Source: Tragulus kanchil
Taxonomy: Eukaryota; Chordata; Mammalia; Artiodactyla; Tragulidae
DNA length: 64,000 bases
Direction: 5' to 3'
Assembly: GCA_022376925.1 (NCBI GenBank)
Contig: JAIOJX010000003.1
Coordinates: 40,657,874-40,721,873, forward strand
The position numbers and the translations under genes were made by a program. How positions within the stretch are numbered: the first letter of the stretch is position 1; each line of letters starts with the position of its first letter. The notes under the pieces were generated by a model, which saw only the letters and a list, made by a program, of their open reading frames with translations, was not told the origin of the DNA and did no database searches. Positions 12,166 through 23,009 of the stretch are shown piece after piece.

Positions 12166-12477
12166 TTTTTTTTTTTTTTTTTTTAGGGCAGGGGGGGTGG
12201 GGGGGAAGGGGGGGGGGCCAGCCCCTTCTATTGGTTTTTCATTTATCTATTTTCATCCATCTTTGTTCTCTGGCCCATGTGAGCCTCCCATCGCAGTGGC
12301 CTCTGTTGTCACAGAACACCAGCTCTGCACTCATGAACTCCAGAGCTCTGGTTAGGTAATTGGACACATTGGTCCAGCCACTCCACGGCACGCGGGATCT
12401 TCCCAGGCCAGGGATCAAACCAGCACCCCTTGAACTGCAAGGCGGTGTCCTTACCCACTGGACCACCAGGGAATCCC
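12166..12477 (-). mobile_element. S1 SINE locus b, second copy with target-site duplication
   Basis: Same insertion as 11034-11345, here with both flanks: CAGGGATTTCT at 12155-12165 and again at 12478-12488. This is a clean 11-bp target-site duplication and shows a normal retroposition event. The antisense B-box GGGATCAAACC is present. Confidence 0.9.
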
Positions 12478-12488
12478 CAGGGATTTCT

Positions 12489-12673
12489 TATATAACAATT
12501 GTATCTTATTATATTACAACTGGTTCATGATGATAGCAGAAATTTTGTCTTTTAATTCATAGAAGCAAAGTCATCTTAGTTAAGCTACTAACATTCTGTG
12601 TATGAGTGTTACTGTTTATCTGGGTGGGAAGAATTTCTTCAACATCTGTCACAGAGGTATTCATTAGTTCATT
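12489..12673. other. unannotated AT-rich DNA
   Basis: Low-GC sequence between S1 locus b and the ancient repeat; nothing recognised. Confidence 0.5.
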
Positions 12674-14828
12674 CCATAATGAATTCAATAGATAGCTATT
12701 AAGTGCCAACAATTTTCCAGTCACTTTTCTAGGCAAAGCAAACTCATTATTGAACAAAATAGATAAAAAATGTCTTGTCTATCTTTCCTGAGACTACAAC
12801 CTCAAGGAGAGGAGAGAAAAGATTAAAAATAAATAAATTATATTTACTATTGATGTTGATATATGGAGAGGAATAAAGCAGAGAAGGGAGGTGGGACAGG
12901 CTGGGGAAGAAGTTGTTATTTTTCACAACTTGATCCAGGAAGTTCTCCTTGACTGGGTGAGCAGACACCAGAGGTGAGACTCCTCACCAGTCACAGAGCT
13001 CAGGGTAGAGGGCACAGCGAGAGTGACCTGCTGTATTCAGGAGCAACTAGGAGGTAAGAGTGGGTGGAAAAAGGTGAAGGAGAAAAATGAGAGCTGTGAT
13101 TTGAAGGGGTAAAGCCTTGACATAATCATTTTGAAGGCTGTGTAAGGACTTTGTTTATAAATAGTGAGAGGGACTTCCCTGGAGTTCAAGTGGTTAAGCC
13201 TTCACGCTTTCAGTTCAGAAGGCACAAGGAAGATCCCACATGCCTTGTGATGTGTCAGAAAAAAAAAAAAAAAAGTGAACAAGTACGCTGTTGTGAAGGC
13301 ATCAAGCCAAGAAGTGATAATATGTGACTCATGTTTTAAGAGGTTCCCTCTGGATAGTGTCCTGAAGAGTGTCTGTAAAGAGGAGAGGATGGAATCAGAG
13401 CATCTATTTAAGATGCTTCTGCAATAATCTGGGTGAAAGGTGAAGGGCTGTAACAATAGAAGTGGTGTGAGAATACCAGATTCTAGGTAGAATTTGAAAG
13501 AATAATCAATAGGACTTGCTGGCTTAACATACATGGACATACAGGAGTCAAGAATATATCTAAGGGCTTCCCTGGTGGTCCAGTGGGTAAGGACACTGCC
13601 TTGCAGTGCAACGGGCGCTGGTTTGATCCCTGGCCTGGGAAGATCCCACATGCCTGGAGGGGCTGGACCAATGTATCCAATTACCTAGCCGGAGCTCTGG
13701 CGCATGAGCACAGAGCCGGTGCTCTGTGACAACAGAGGCCACTGCGAGGCCCATAATGAATTCAATAGATAGCTATTAAGTGCCAACAATTTTCCAGTCA
13801 CTTTTCTAGGCAAAGCAAACTCATTATTGAACAAAATAGATAAAAAATGTCTTGTCTATCTTTCCTGAGACTACAACCTCAAGGAGAGGAGAGAAAAGAT
13901 TAAAAATAAATAAATTATATTTACTATTGATGTTGATATATGGAGAGGAATAAAGCAGAGAAGGGAGGTGGGACAGGCTGGGGAAGAAGTTGTTATTTTT
14001 CACAACTTGATCCAGGAAGTTCTCCTTGACTGGGTGAGCAGACACCAGAGGTGAGACTCCTCACCAGTCACAGAGCTCAGGGTAGAGGGCACAGCGAGAG
14101 TGACCTGCTGTATTCAGGAGCAACTAGGAGGTAAGAGTGGGTGGAAAAAGGTGAAGGAGAAAAATGAGAGCTGTGATTTGAAGGGGTAAAGCCTTGACAT
14201 AATCATTTTGAAGGCTGTGTAAGGACTTTGTTTATAAATAGTGAGAGGGACTCCCTGGAGTTCAAGTGGTTAAGCCTTCACGCTTTCAGTTCAGAAGGCA
14301 CAAGGAAGATCCCACATGCCTTGTGATGTGTCAGAAAAAAAAAAAAAAAAGTGAACAAGTACGCTGTTGTGAAGGCATCAAGCCAAGAAGTGATAATATG
14401 TGACTCATGTTTTAAGAGGTTCCCTCTGGATAGTGTCCTGAAGAGTGTCTGTAAAGAGGAGAGGATGGAATCAGAGCATCTATTTAAGATGCTTCTGCAA
14501 TAATCTGGGTGAAAGGTGAAGGGCTGTAACAATAGAAGTGGTGTGAGAATACCAGATTCTAGGTAGAATTTGAAAGAATAATCAATAGGACTTGCTGGCT
14601 TAACATACATGGACATACAGGAGTCAAGAATATATCTAAGGGCTTCCCTGGTGGTCCAGTGGGTAAGGACACTGCCTTGCAGTGCAACGGGCGCTGGTTT
14701 GATCCCTGGCCTGGGAAGATCCCACATGCCTGGAGGGGCTGGACCAATGTATCCAATTACCTAGCCGGAGCTCTGGAGCGCATGAGCACAGAGCCGGTGC
14801 TCTGTGACAACAGAGGCCACTGCGATGG
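12674..14828. repeat. tandem duplication 7 (offset 1077 bp)
   Basis: Copy 1 is 12674-13749 and copy 2 is 13751-14828. The junction at 13750 cuts S1 locus c in mid-element: copy 1 stops at GGCCACTGCGAGG and jumps to CCATAATGAATTC. Copy 2 continues through the rest of the SINE. This junction inside a SINE shows that copy 1 is an end-truncated read-like segment. Confidence 0.93.
13170..13276 (+). mobile_element. CHR-type SINE fragment
   Basis: Head GGGACTTCCCTGGAGTTCAA, a TTAAGCC...TTCAGTTCAGAAGG middle, AAGATCCCACATGCC, then an A-run. Short 3'-truncated or internally deleted element; repeated at 14248-14351 with one C missing in the head. Confidence 0.75.
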
Positions 14829-14942
14829 GAGGCCCACACGGGCCAGATAACAAAGATGGATGAAAATAGATAAATGAAAAACCAATAGAAATGGCCGGCC
14901 TGTGCCCCTCCCTCCCCAACCTGCCCCCCTCCCGAAAAAAAA
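14641..14942 (+). mobile_element. S1 SINE locus c, full copy
   Basis: Plus-strand S1 with all parts: head GGGCTTCCCTGGTGGTCCAG, A-box region TGGTCCAGTGGGTAAGG, B-box GGTTTGATCCC, the S1 body (GGAGCTCTGGAGCGCATGAG, AACAGAGGCCACTGCGATGG), the conserved block GATGGATGAAAATAGATAAA, CCAATAGAAATGGCC, a C-rich tract, then poly-A. A perfect 15-bp target-site duplication AAGAATATATCTAAG flanks it (14626-14640 and 14943-14957). A truncated duplicate lies at 13564-13749. Confidence 0.92.
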
Positions 14943-15960
14943 AAGAATATATCTAAGCCTTTCCCCTAACAATGGGGGAAGAGAAGTAACTGCTGTCTGC
15001 TGGGATGAAGAAGATGACTGGGAATAGGGAAGGATGGGGTAAGATCTGGAATTCAGTTTCTAGGTATGTTAACTACAAGTGTCCATCATACACATGAGTG
15101 TAGTTATAGAATAGAGTGGACTATATAAATTTGGAGTGAGGGCACCTTGAGATATAAATTTGAGAATGATCATCACAGAGATGGCTTTTACAGCCATCAG
15201 GACTGGATGAGATCACCAGGGGAGTGGGCAGAGACAGGTAACAGATGCAAAGGTGACATGTGGGCACTCTGACATAGGAAAAAATAGGAAGAAAAAAAGA
15301 ATAAGATAATGTGGTATTCTGGAAGACAAGGGAAGAAAATATTTCAAAGAGAAAAGGGTGTTTCACCATCTCTTTATCCATCAGTTCAGGTTTGTGTTAG
15401 ACTTCATCTTCTTGATCTCTTTGTGCCATGTGCTGCTGATTGGTCAAGATGATGCAGGCTGAGCATTTATTACCAGATTGAAACACCACATTTAATTTTT
15501 GTCGACTTTAACTAGTGCAGTTTTACTAGGGTGATGTGGATGAAAGTCTTATAGAATTGTTTTCAAAAAAGGATGGGATAAGAGAGATTGAGTGCAGAAG
15601 AAAAATAGAGTATTTACTGACAGGCTTTTGTTATAATGAATAATAGAGAAATGTAGGAACTAGAAGATACTGCATGGTCAAGAAGATGGTTTTAAAATTT
15701 ATTTTCTAAGACTTGGTAAAATGACAGGATGTTTGTGCTAAAGAAATTGATCCCGTTGGGAAGGAAAACCTGGTGCAGAAATGAGGACACAACTGTGGAG
15801 CAGTATACATGAGAAGATGACAAGATAAGTAATTTCATGTTAAAGATGGAGGAGTTAGATGTGAGCACCATGGTTTACCATGGTACCAGGGAGGAAGGTA
15901 TTGATATAAGAAGATAGGTAACTGGGATATGAGTGCATTTAAGTGGAAAGTTCACTCCTG

Positions 15961-16458
15961 AGGGCTGTTGTTTTCTATGGGAAATAAGAAACATGACTAT
16001 CAGTGAAGAGTGAGGACAGAAGAATGCTGAAAGAGATGAGACAGGAAGTATAAACAGTCAACGGACCAGGAAGTATCCTAGGATCACTGAGCAGTACTTA
16101 CACCCTAGAGGAGCATTTTGGAACTCAGGTCCCTTGGGCAAATATCCCCAAGAGCATTAAAAACATATTTGAAAGCCAAGTGATTAAATATTTTGGAGAA
16201 CAACTGTATACTCTATTGGCTCTGTCTTCCAAAGTCACAATGCCAATTACAAGGTCAGCAGCAACTATAGCATCCTCTTCAAAGATGTTTAACACTGTAT
16301 ATTCAACATTTTCCCAAATGTTTGAGAGCACAGAACTCCTTGTGTAGCATTACCTGTCAGTGTTCTCCAGAGCAGTGTTCCATGGACTCCAGTTTGGAAA
16401 ATCATTGCCAGAACTACAGCATCACTAAAGGTGTTCGTCCATCCCCTGAGTGAGGCTC
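15961..16458. other. unannotated DNA
   Basis: Between the ancient repeat and a BovB element. Minus-strand frames of about 67 codons here have no recognisable motif. Nothing else supported. Confidence 0.5.
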
Positions 16459-17072
16459 TGAAAGTCACCTTTTGTTCTTGTTCAGTCGCCAAGTCATGTC
16501 TGGCTCTTCTCAGTGTGTCAGACTTCTCTGTCCCTCATCATCTCCCAGAGTTGGCCTAAGTTCACATTGACTGAATCAGTGAGGCCATCCAGCCATCTCA
16601 TCCTCTGTCGCCCTCTTTCCCCTTCTGCCTTCAATCTTTCCCAACATCTGAGTCTTTTCCAATGAATCAGCTGTTTGCATTAGGTGGTCAAAGTATTGGA
16701 GCTTCAGCATCAGTCCTTCCAATGAGTATTCAGGGTTGATTTCCTTTAGGATTGACTGGTCTGATCTCCTTGCAGTCCAAGGAACTCTCAAGCGTCTTCT
16801 CCAGCACCACAGTTTGAAAGCATCAATTCTTCGGCACCCAGTCTTCTTTATGGTCCAGCTCTCGCCTCCATACATGACTACTGGAAAGACCATAGCCTTG
16901 ACTATATGGACCTTTGTTGGCAAAGTGATGTCTTTGCTTTTTAATATGCTATCTAAGTTTGTCATAGCTTTCCTTCCAAGAAGCAATTGTCTTCTAATTT
17001 CATGGCTGCAGTCACCATCATCAGTGATTTTATAGTCCAGGAAGAGGAAATCTGTCACTGCAATTAGCACTA
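16459..17072 (-). pseudogene. BovB (RTE LINE) 3' part with reverse-transcriptase remnant
   Basis: Minus-strand 3' end of a BovB retrotransposon. An open frame on the minus strand (start near 17100, stop 16576) covers the last part of the ORF2 protein after the polymerase palm. It has the family motifs VVMYGGESWTIKK, a FKLWCWRRRLRVPWTARRS segment and SILKEINPEYSLEGLMLKLQ. The catalytic palm and the endonuclease domain are missing, so the fragment cannot encode a working enzyme. The BovB 3' tail (TTGTTCAGTCGCCAAGTCATG on the plus strand) is at 16480-16500. 5'-truncated insertion, typical of LINEs. Confidence 0.9.
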
Positions 17073-17344
17073 TACCATCTATATGAGACAACATGCACAA
17101 CTAAAGAGAATCTAGGTTAACAATTAGGGAAGATCAAATTAATTTTTTTCTTAGCTTCCTTATTTATAAACACTGATGGGAGTATGGAAAGCCTTCAACA
17201 ACCAATCAGTCTAATGAGAAGAACAATGTCCTGGGATCCATGAACTCAAACATCACAGGCTGCGTGATCTTGGTGAGTATTCAGCAATTAAGTATCCCTA
17301 GTAACTTTCCTCCACCAGTTGTGGGTACAGAATACAGAGTGATT

Positions 17345-17530
17345 AAGAGAATTCATCTGACATCTGTTAGCCCAGGGACAAATCTTATTTCTATTTCCTA
17401 CTAGCTGTGTCACCTTGGAAACAAGTTAATATCCATGAATCTCAGTTTTCTTTGCAAAATAGAGAAGATGACATCACCTACCTTGCTGGTTATGATGAAC
17501 ATTAAATGAGAAAATACACTTAGCATATTG
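17345..17530 (+). mobile_element. MIR SINE
   Basis: Core features in order: CTAGCTGTGTCACCTTGGAAACAAG, ATCTCAGTTTTCTTTGCAAAATAGAG, ACCTACCTTGCTGGTTATGATGAACATTAAATGAG. This is the MIR core plus tail pattern. Ancient and diverged. Confidence 0.82.
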
Positions 17531-18603
17531 ATTTTTTACATGTATATTTTAACAAGTAATAACTAATAGGGAGAGCATTTCTAAATGAAAAGTCCTATGA
17601 AATTGGAAAGTAGCATTTGTTCTGTATTGACATTGTGGCACAGGATATTAAATTAAGAATGTTTTTAAAAGAAAACCTGTAACAGATTGATCTGTTTTTT
17701 AAAAGTAGGAAACCAACCAACTTCTTCTTCCTAGTCTATTCCCTCTTCAGTATTTTGAAAAAATCTACACCAGAGGTTTATTGAGCTTGTACTGCATTAT
17801 TGCAGAAAGGAATGGCTTATCTGTTGGGGATAATAACAGTGATAAAATAATATGATTTTAGATATATGATCTAGCATTTCCTTTACAAGCAGGTATTGTT
17901 TCTAATGGGAAAATAAAGATTATGAAGGGTTAACTGACTTAGTGAAGGTCAGCACCAAGTCACTCACAGAGCAGTGGTAAAGTCTGTATTTCTGACATAT
18001 TTATGACTCTATGATTAAGATGTTTGTGTAATGTTCTCTTTTATTCAAAGGTCTCTGACCATTTTACATTCCCCTGCCTCTGCCCTGCTTTAGCTGCTTA
18101 GGTGTGCTTTGTTTGTTATTAGTGTCCTTTAAGTATCTGCTTTAAGCTCACTTCAAGATCTGGACCTACCAATTTTCAAAGACTCGTATTTGACAAAATT
18201 CCAAGATAATTACAGCAATTTTAAAAAACATGTTCCAGTGAAAAATAAAGCCTTCCTTTAACTTTGAAATTTCAAAGAATTAAGTTTGCTTGCCTGCTGT
18301 AAGAAGATAATTCTTAGACTTGGTAATTCTAAGAATAATAAAACACTACGTTGTGCACATAGGTTTAACATCTGTTTGTGCATGTTTGCTGTTAACCAAG
18401 AAAGGAGGATTGTGTATCTCCTTCTCAACTTTGATGCTTCTAGATGAAATGGCAAAATATCTCTTTGGGCTTTGATTACATGTTACTAAACAAAAGTGGT
18501 ACTTATAAGTATTATTGAGTTGAAATGATATAAATATTTTTATTAGCACATGATTGTTAGAGATCCAGATCTCAAATGTAGATCTGTGTAAATGGACACA
18601 AGT

Positions 18604-18604
18604 C

Positions 18605-18634
<30 letters not shown>
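18604..18634. repeat. (CA)n microsatellite, first copy
   Basis: About 14 CA units. A length difference from the second copy at 19725-19752 is what either sequencing slippage or allelic variation would give. Confidence 0.9.
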
Positions 18635-18636
<2 letters not shown>

Positions 18637-19724
18637 GATAGAATTACGAATGGTGTGTGTGTAGATTTTCACAGCAGACTCAGCCATATGTTTCTTGTCT
18701 AGGTGGCTGCCCAGGGAACTCATGCATGTGGATAACAGTTCTAGCAGGCAAGAAGCCATATAAACAATGAGCATAACTCAAAATGAAACAAAGAAGTAGG
18801 CTAATAGCAAATTGTACCCTTGTCCAATAGCACTCAATCAAAGTTTTTTGATGAGTAATTTCCCTCTTCAGTATTTTGAAAAATCTACACCAGAGGTTTA
18901 TTGAGCTTGTACTGCATTATTGCAGAAAGGAATGGCTTATCTGTTGGGGATAATAACAGTGATAAAATAATATGATTTTAGATATATGATCTAGCATTTC
19001 CTTTACAAGCAGGTATTGTTTCTAATGGGAAAATAAAGATTATGAAGGGTTAACTGACTTAGTGAAGGTCAGCACCAAGTCACTCACAGAGCAGTGGTAA
19101 AGTCTGTATTTCTGACATATTTATGACTCTATGATTAAGATGTTTGTGTAATGTTCTCTTTTATTCAAAGGTCTCTGACCATTTTACATTCCCCTGCCTC
19201 TGCCCTGCTTTAGCTGCTTAGGTGTGCTTTGTTTGTTATTAGTGTCCTTTAAGTATCTGCTTTAAGCTCACTTCAAGATCTGGACCTACCAATTTTCAAA
19301 GACTCGTATTTGACAAAATTCCAAGATAATTACAGCAATTTTAAAAAACATGTTCCAGTGAAAAATAAAGCCTTCCTTTAACTTTGAAATTTCAAAGAAT
19401 TAAGTTTGCTTGCCTGCTGTAAGAAGATAATTCTTAGACTTGGTAATTCTAAGAATAATAAAACACTACGTTGTGCACATAGGTTTAACATCTGTTTGTG
19501 CATGTTTGCTGTTAACCAAGAAAGGAGGATTGTGTATCTCCTTCTCAACTTTGATGCTTCTAGATGAAATGGCAAAATATCTCTTTGGGCTTTGATTACA
19601 TGTTACTAAACAAAAGTGGTACTTATAAGTATTATTGAGTTGAAATGATATAAATATTTTTATTAGCACATGATTGTTAGAGATCCAGATCTCAAATGTA
19701 GATCTGTGTAAATGGACACAAGTC

Positions 19725-19752
19725 AACACACACACACACACACACACACACA
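19725..19752. repeat. (CA)n microsatellite, second copy
   Basis: Same locus as 18604-18634, repeated in tandem duplication 8. Confidence 0.9.
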
Positions 19753-19979
19753 AAGATAGAATTACGAATGGTGTGTGTGTAGATTTTCACAGCAGACTCA
19801 GCCATATGTTTCTTGTCTAGGTGGCTGCCCAGGGAACTCATGCATGTGGATAACAGTTCTAGCAGGCAAGAAGCCATATAAACAATGAGCATAACTCAAA
19901 ATGAAACAAAGAAGTAGGCTAATAGCAAATTGTACCCTTGTCCAATAGCACTCAATCAAAGTTTTTTGATGAGTAATTT

Positions 19980-21048
19980 TGAAAACAGATAGATGATATA
20001 TTATCATCTGCACCCCCCTCCCCCCACCATCAAGTGTTTGATGGAAGGACTACACAGCATTTTGCACTGTAAGACGTGACAGTCTTGTTCACTTCTTGAC
20101 TTTTGTCCACACTTGTCTTCACTCTGGCTTCCCTGGAGTCAGCTAAGACAGAACCAAATGCAATGCTTGATACATAGTGGTTAAATTCTACTAAATAGCT
20201 TGTTTATTTTATGTTTGCAGTAGGAAAGACTTGCTTCCACCTTTGAAACAATAAACAAGGAAATTTAAATTCATTTTCCTTTCATATAGCAAATAGAACA
20301 TATACTTTCTGTTAGTGTGGGGGTGTGGTACGTAGTGTAATAAAGCTATAGAATTTCATTCATATGGGAACATTTTGGTATGTTAAGAGTAAGCCTTATG
20401 TTTTACCTGTGAGATGTTTTTCTGTGAGAAAATACAGTCACACTGCTTAATTCAGTGAGAAAAATATTTAATAATTGATGAGAATTTGTGGAGTTGAAAA
20501 TTGTAAATAAGACAGTATTTCAATACAACAGCTCTAAAATAACTAAACAGAGTTCCTCTGTTGTATTTATTTACCCTTTCTATAGCACCTATCATCTTAT
20601 TATGTAGATATGAGTATCAGACATGAAAATATTGTGATTCTGTCTAAGTATTCTCTCTCAGTGAGTTAAAATACAGTATTCAACCATATTCCTCTATATT
20701 ACACTACTTAGTTCCTGAGATTAAAGAATTCCTTATATACTACAAATATGCAGTGACTGATATAAAATATGAAGGCATGACACTGTCTACTAACTCAAAA
20801 ATCACAGTACAAATAATATAGAAACATGCAGATATAGTACCAGTAGCTAATGGCCATGTATTTGATTTTCCTTGTCCTGGTTTCATGCTCATTTCAGAAA
20901 AAATTATATCTCTTCTCATGATAATCATTTGAATTCCCGAGACCCATATTCATCTGTTAGATATGAAGAGGTTATCAAGCTCTTTCGTATCAACAGTATA
21001 TATGGAAATTATTTCTATTGTAACAATTAATGACAGATTATACAATGG
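19980..21048. other. unannotated low-GC DNA
   Basis: No repeat family, splice-flanked frame or promoter recognised. A C-rich tract (CCCCCCTCCCCCCACC, ~20012) is the only compositional feature. Confidence 0.5.
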
Positions 21049-21295
21049 TGCTTCCCTGGTGGTCCAGTGGGTAAACAGTCCTCCTTGCAGTGCGAGGGGC
21101 ACCAGTTCCATCCCTAGCCTGGGAAGATCCCATGTTCTGTGCAGCGGCTGGACCGGTGTGTCCAATTATGAGCCAGCACTCTGGAGCACATATGCCAAGA
21201 GCCGGTGCTCTGTGACAAGAGAGGCCACTGCAATGGGAGGCCCACACAGGCCAAAGAATAAAGATGGATGAAAATAAATAAATAAACCAATAAAA
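21049..21295 (+). mobile_element. S1 SINE locus d
   Basis: Plus-strand S1: GCTTCCCTGGTGGTCCAGTGG, GGCACCAGTTCCATCCC (B-box weakened), TGGACCGGTGTGTCCAATTATG, AGAGCCGGTGCTCTGTGAC, AAGATGGATGAAAATAAATA, AACCAATAAAAGAGACC. The C-rich tail is absent because another S1 inserted at its 3' end (locus e). Confidence 0.85.
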
Positions 21296-21308
21296 GAGAC
21301 CAAATTTT

Positions 21309-21632
21309 TTTTTTTAAAGATTTATTTATTTACTTTAGGCGGGGGACGGGTTGGGGAGAGAGGGGAGCCGGCGGGCCACTTCTATTGGCCTTTCATTTCT
21401 CTATTTTCACTCGTCTTCGTTCTTTGGCTCCTGTGGGCCTCCCATCGTGGTGGCGTCTGTCGTTGCAGAGCACTGGCTCTGGGCGCATGCGCTCCAGAGC
21501 TCCGGCTCGGTGATTGGACACATCAGTCCAGCCGCTCCGCGGCACGTGGAATCCTCCAAGGCCAGGGCTCAAACCGGCGCCCCCTGCACTGCAAGGCAGT
21601 GTCCTTACCCACTGGACCACCAGGGGAAGCCC
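21309..21632 (-). mobile_element. S1 SINE locus e, inserted head-to-tail-inverted into locus d
   Basis: Minus-strand full-length S1 (poly-T, TTTATTTATTTAC, G-rich tract, CACTTCTATTGG, body, antisense B-box, CCACTGGACCACCAGGGGAAG). Target-site duplication GAGACCAAATTTT (21296-21308) and GAGACCAAAATTTT (21633-21646). The left repeat lies at the 3' end of locus d, so e is younger than d. Together d and e form an inverted pair of ~250-bp arms that would fold into a long hairpin if transcribed. Confidence 0.9.
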
Positions 21633-21754
21633 GAGACCAAAATTTTAAAAAAAATGTACAATGTCCTTCTAATTGTGATTTTAATGACAAAAGTCATACG
21701 AAAGCATCAGATATCTCAGAGTTCTCATCTAGGTAATGGGAATGGTGTTCATTC

Positions 21755-21920
21755 CCATATATTCATTTAGTGCCTACTACATGCCAGGCACTTTTTTTTT
21801 TTTTTAACACAATGGGCTGCAGCAGTGAACATGGGAGAAAAATCTTCTGCTCTTGTGGAATCCTCCTCTAGAGGAGGTGGCTCCTAGAGGGACAGATAGA
21901 CAGTAAGCAACAAAAATAAA
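21755..21920. mobile_element. L2-like relic
   Basis: TTAGTGCCTACTACATGCCAGGCAC, then a T-run, CAGCAGTGAACATGG and GACAGATAGACAGTAAGC follow the order of a common L2-type 3' segment (tactatgtgccaggcac ... cagcagtgaac ... gacagacaataa). Family assignment from memory only. Confidence 0.55.
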
Positions 21921-22054
21921 ACAAAATGGTAATATACTAGAGGGTGAGAAGTGCTGTATAGAGGAAAATAAAAGGAAGGAGGCTCAAGAGTGTTTGTGGG
22001 GCTTGCAGCTTAGTTGCCATAGTTAGTGATGATGTCCCTGAGGAAGTGAGAACA

Positions 22055-22150
22055 GTAGTAGAGGTTCACAGGATTCTTGGTAAGGTTAAAGGAATTATAC
22101 ACAAAATGCTTTGAGCAGTGTGTGGCACACAGTAAAGGCTTAGTAAATGT
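22055..22150 (+). mobile_element. MIR 3' end relic
   Basis: TGCTTTGAGCAGTGTGTGGCACACAGTAAAGGCTTAGTAAATG matches the MIR tail pattern (gcttagaacagtgcctggcacatagtaagcgctcaataaatg). Preceded by GGTTCACAGGATTCTTGGTAAGG, also MIR-like. Confidence 0.65.
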
Positions 22151-22682
22151 CAGGTTGAAAAGAGGGTGTGACAGGTTTGTTTTGAGGAAAGTTCTTTGTT
22201 CTGCAGACCTTCCTGTACTGGCCATGGCTACTTTTATCTGGGGTAAAGAATAGAATTGCATTTGAATTTTGCATAAAAGTTTCAAAAAGCTAATTTTTAG
22301 ACTGAATACAAATAAAGAAATGGAGTACCTAGGTCTTTGTGGATTGGTGGGATCAATAATCCACAGTTTGTCCCTGTCTTAAAAAATGAAAGGGGAGGGA
22401 GTGCTTTACTCAATATGCCAGGAAATTTGGAAAACTCAGCAGTGGCCGTAGGACTAGAAAAGGTCACTTTTTATTGCGTTCTCAAAGAAGGGCTATGCTG
22501 AAGGATGTTCAGACTACTGCACTTATTTCATATGCCAGCAAAGTAATGCTCAAAATCTTTCAAGCTAGGCTTCAACAGTACGTGAACTGAGAACTTTCAG
22601 ATGTACAAGCTGAAATCAGAAAAGGCAGAGGAACTACAGACCAAATTGCCAATGTTCATTGGATCATTAAAAAGGCAAGAGA

Positions 22683-23009
22683 GGGCTTCGCCTGGTGGTC
22701 CAGTGGGTAAGGACACCGCCTTGCAGTGCAAGGGGCCACCTGTTCGTTCCCTGACCTGGGAAGATCCCACGTGCCGCAGAGCGGCTAGACTGATGTGTCC
22801 AATTACCGAGCCGGAGCCCTGGAGCGCATGCGCCCAGAGCTGTTGCTCTGCGACAGCAGAGGCCACCGCGATTGGAAGCCCACAGGAGCCAAAGAACAAA
22901 GATGGATGAAAATAGATAAATGAAAGACCAATAGAAGTGGCCCGCCCACCCCCCCCCCGCCCCACCCCACCCACCAAAAAAAAAAAAAAATAATAAAATA
23001 AAATAAAAT
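22683..23009 (+). mobile_element. S1 SINE locus f, first copy (nested in BovB)
   Basis: Plus-strand S1 beginning GGGCTTCGCCTGGTGGTCCAG and ending in a C-rich tract and A-rich tail with AAATAAAATAAA units. Perfect 14-bp target-site duplication AAAAAGGCAAGAGA at 22669-22682 and 23010-23023. The duplicated 14 bp belong to the BovB reverse-transcriptase sequence, so S1 inserted after the BovB. B-box GTTCGTTCCC is slightly altered. Confidence 0.93.

Larger units (their letters stand above)
10195..12477. repeat. tandem duplication 6 (offset ~1130 bp)
   Basis: Copy 1 is 10195-11347 and copy 2 is 11348-12477, both ending with the same minus-strand S1 SINE. The first 25 bases of copy 2 are degraded (ATTGAGAAAAACTTAAATTTTCTGGG). 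Only the second SINE copy is followed by its true right flank and target-site duplication. The G-rich part of the SINE (12181-12222) reads almost only G in copy 2 but has interspersed T and A in copy 1. Confidence 0.92.
12658..15960 (+). mobile_element. ancient mammalian interspersed repeat, ~2 kb after collapsing a duplication
   Basis: The order of motifs resembles a long, very old mammalian repeat that I know by pattern but cannot name with confidence: an L2-like opening (AAGTGCCAACAATTTTCCAG, TTTTCTAGGCAAAG), then a tract with GGGACAGGCTGGGGAAG, AAGGACTTTG, TGCAATAATCTGGGTGAAAGG, ATTCTAGGTAGAATTTG, ATAAATTTGAGAATGATCATC, and GGACTGGATGAGATCACC. No open frame of interest. Two SINEs (CHR fragment 13170, S1 13563/14641) sit inside it, and its 1077-bp left half is given twice. 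Confidence 0.5.
17739..19979. repeat. tandem duplication 8 (offset ~1120 bp)
   Basis: Copy 1 is 17739-18859 and copy 2 is 18860-19979, joined directly. The copies are almost identical; the CA microsatellite is slightly shorter in copy 2 and one A-run differs. Content: unannotated low-GC DNA with no gene seen. Confidence 0.93.

Noticed and set aside
13202..13651. 149-codon minus-strand frame, present twice
   Set aside because: It is made of antisense S1 and CHR SINE sequence joined through the ancient repeat; the poly-F stretch is the SINE poly-A tail.
18346..18774. 142-codon minus-strand frame with a CVCV repeat
   Set aside because: The repeat is the CA microsatellite. The second copy's frame is broken by a change in CA number, so no coding constraint.
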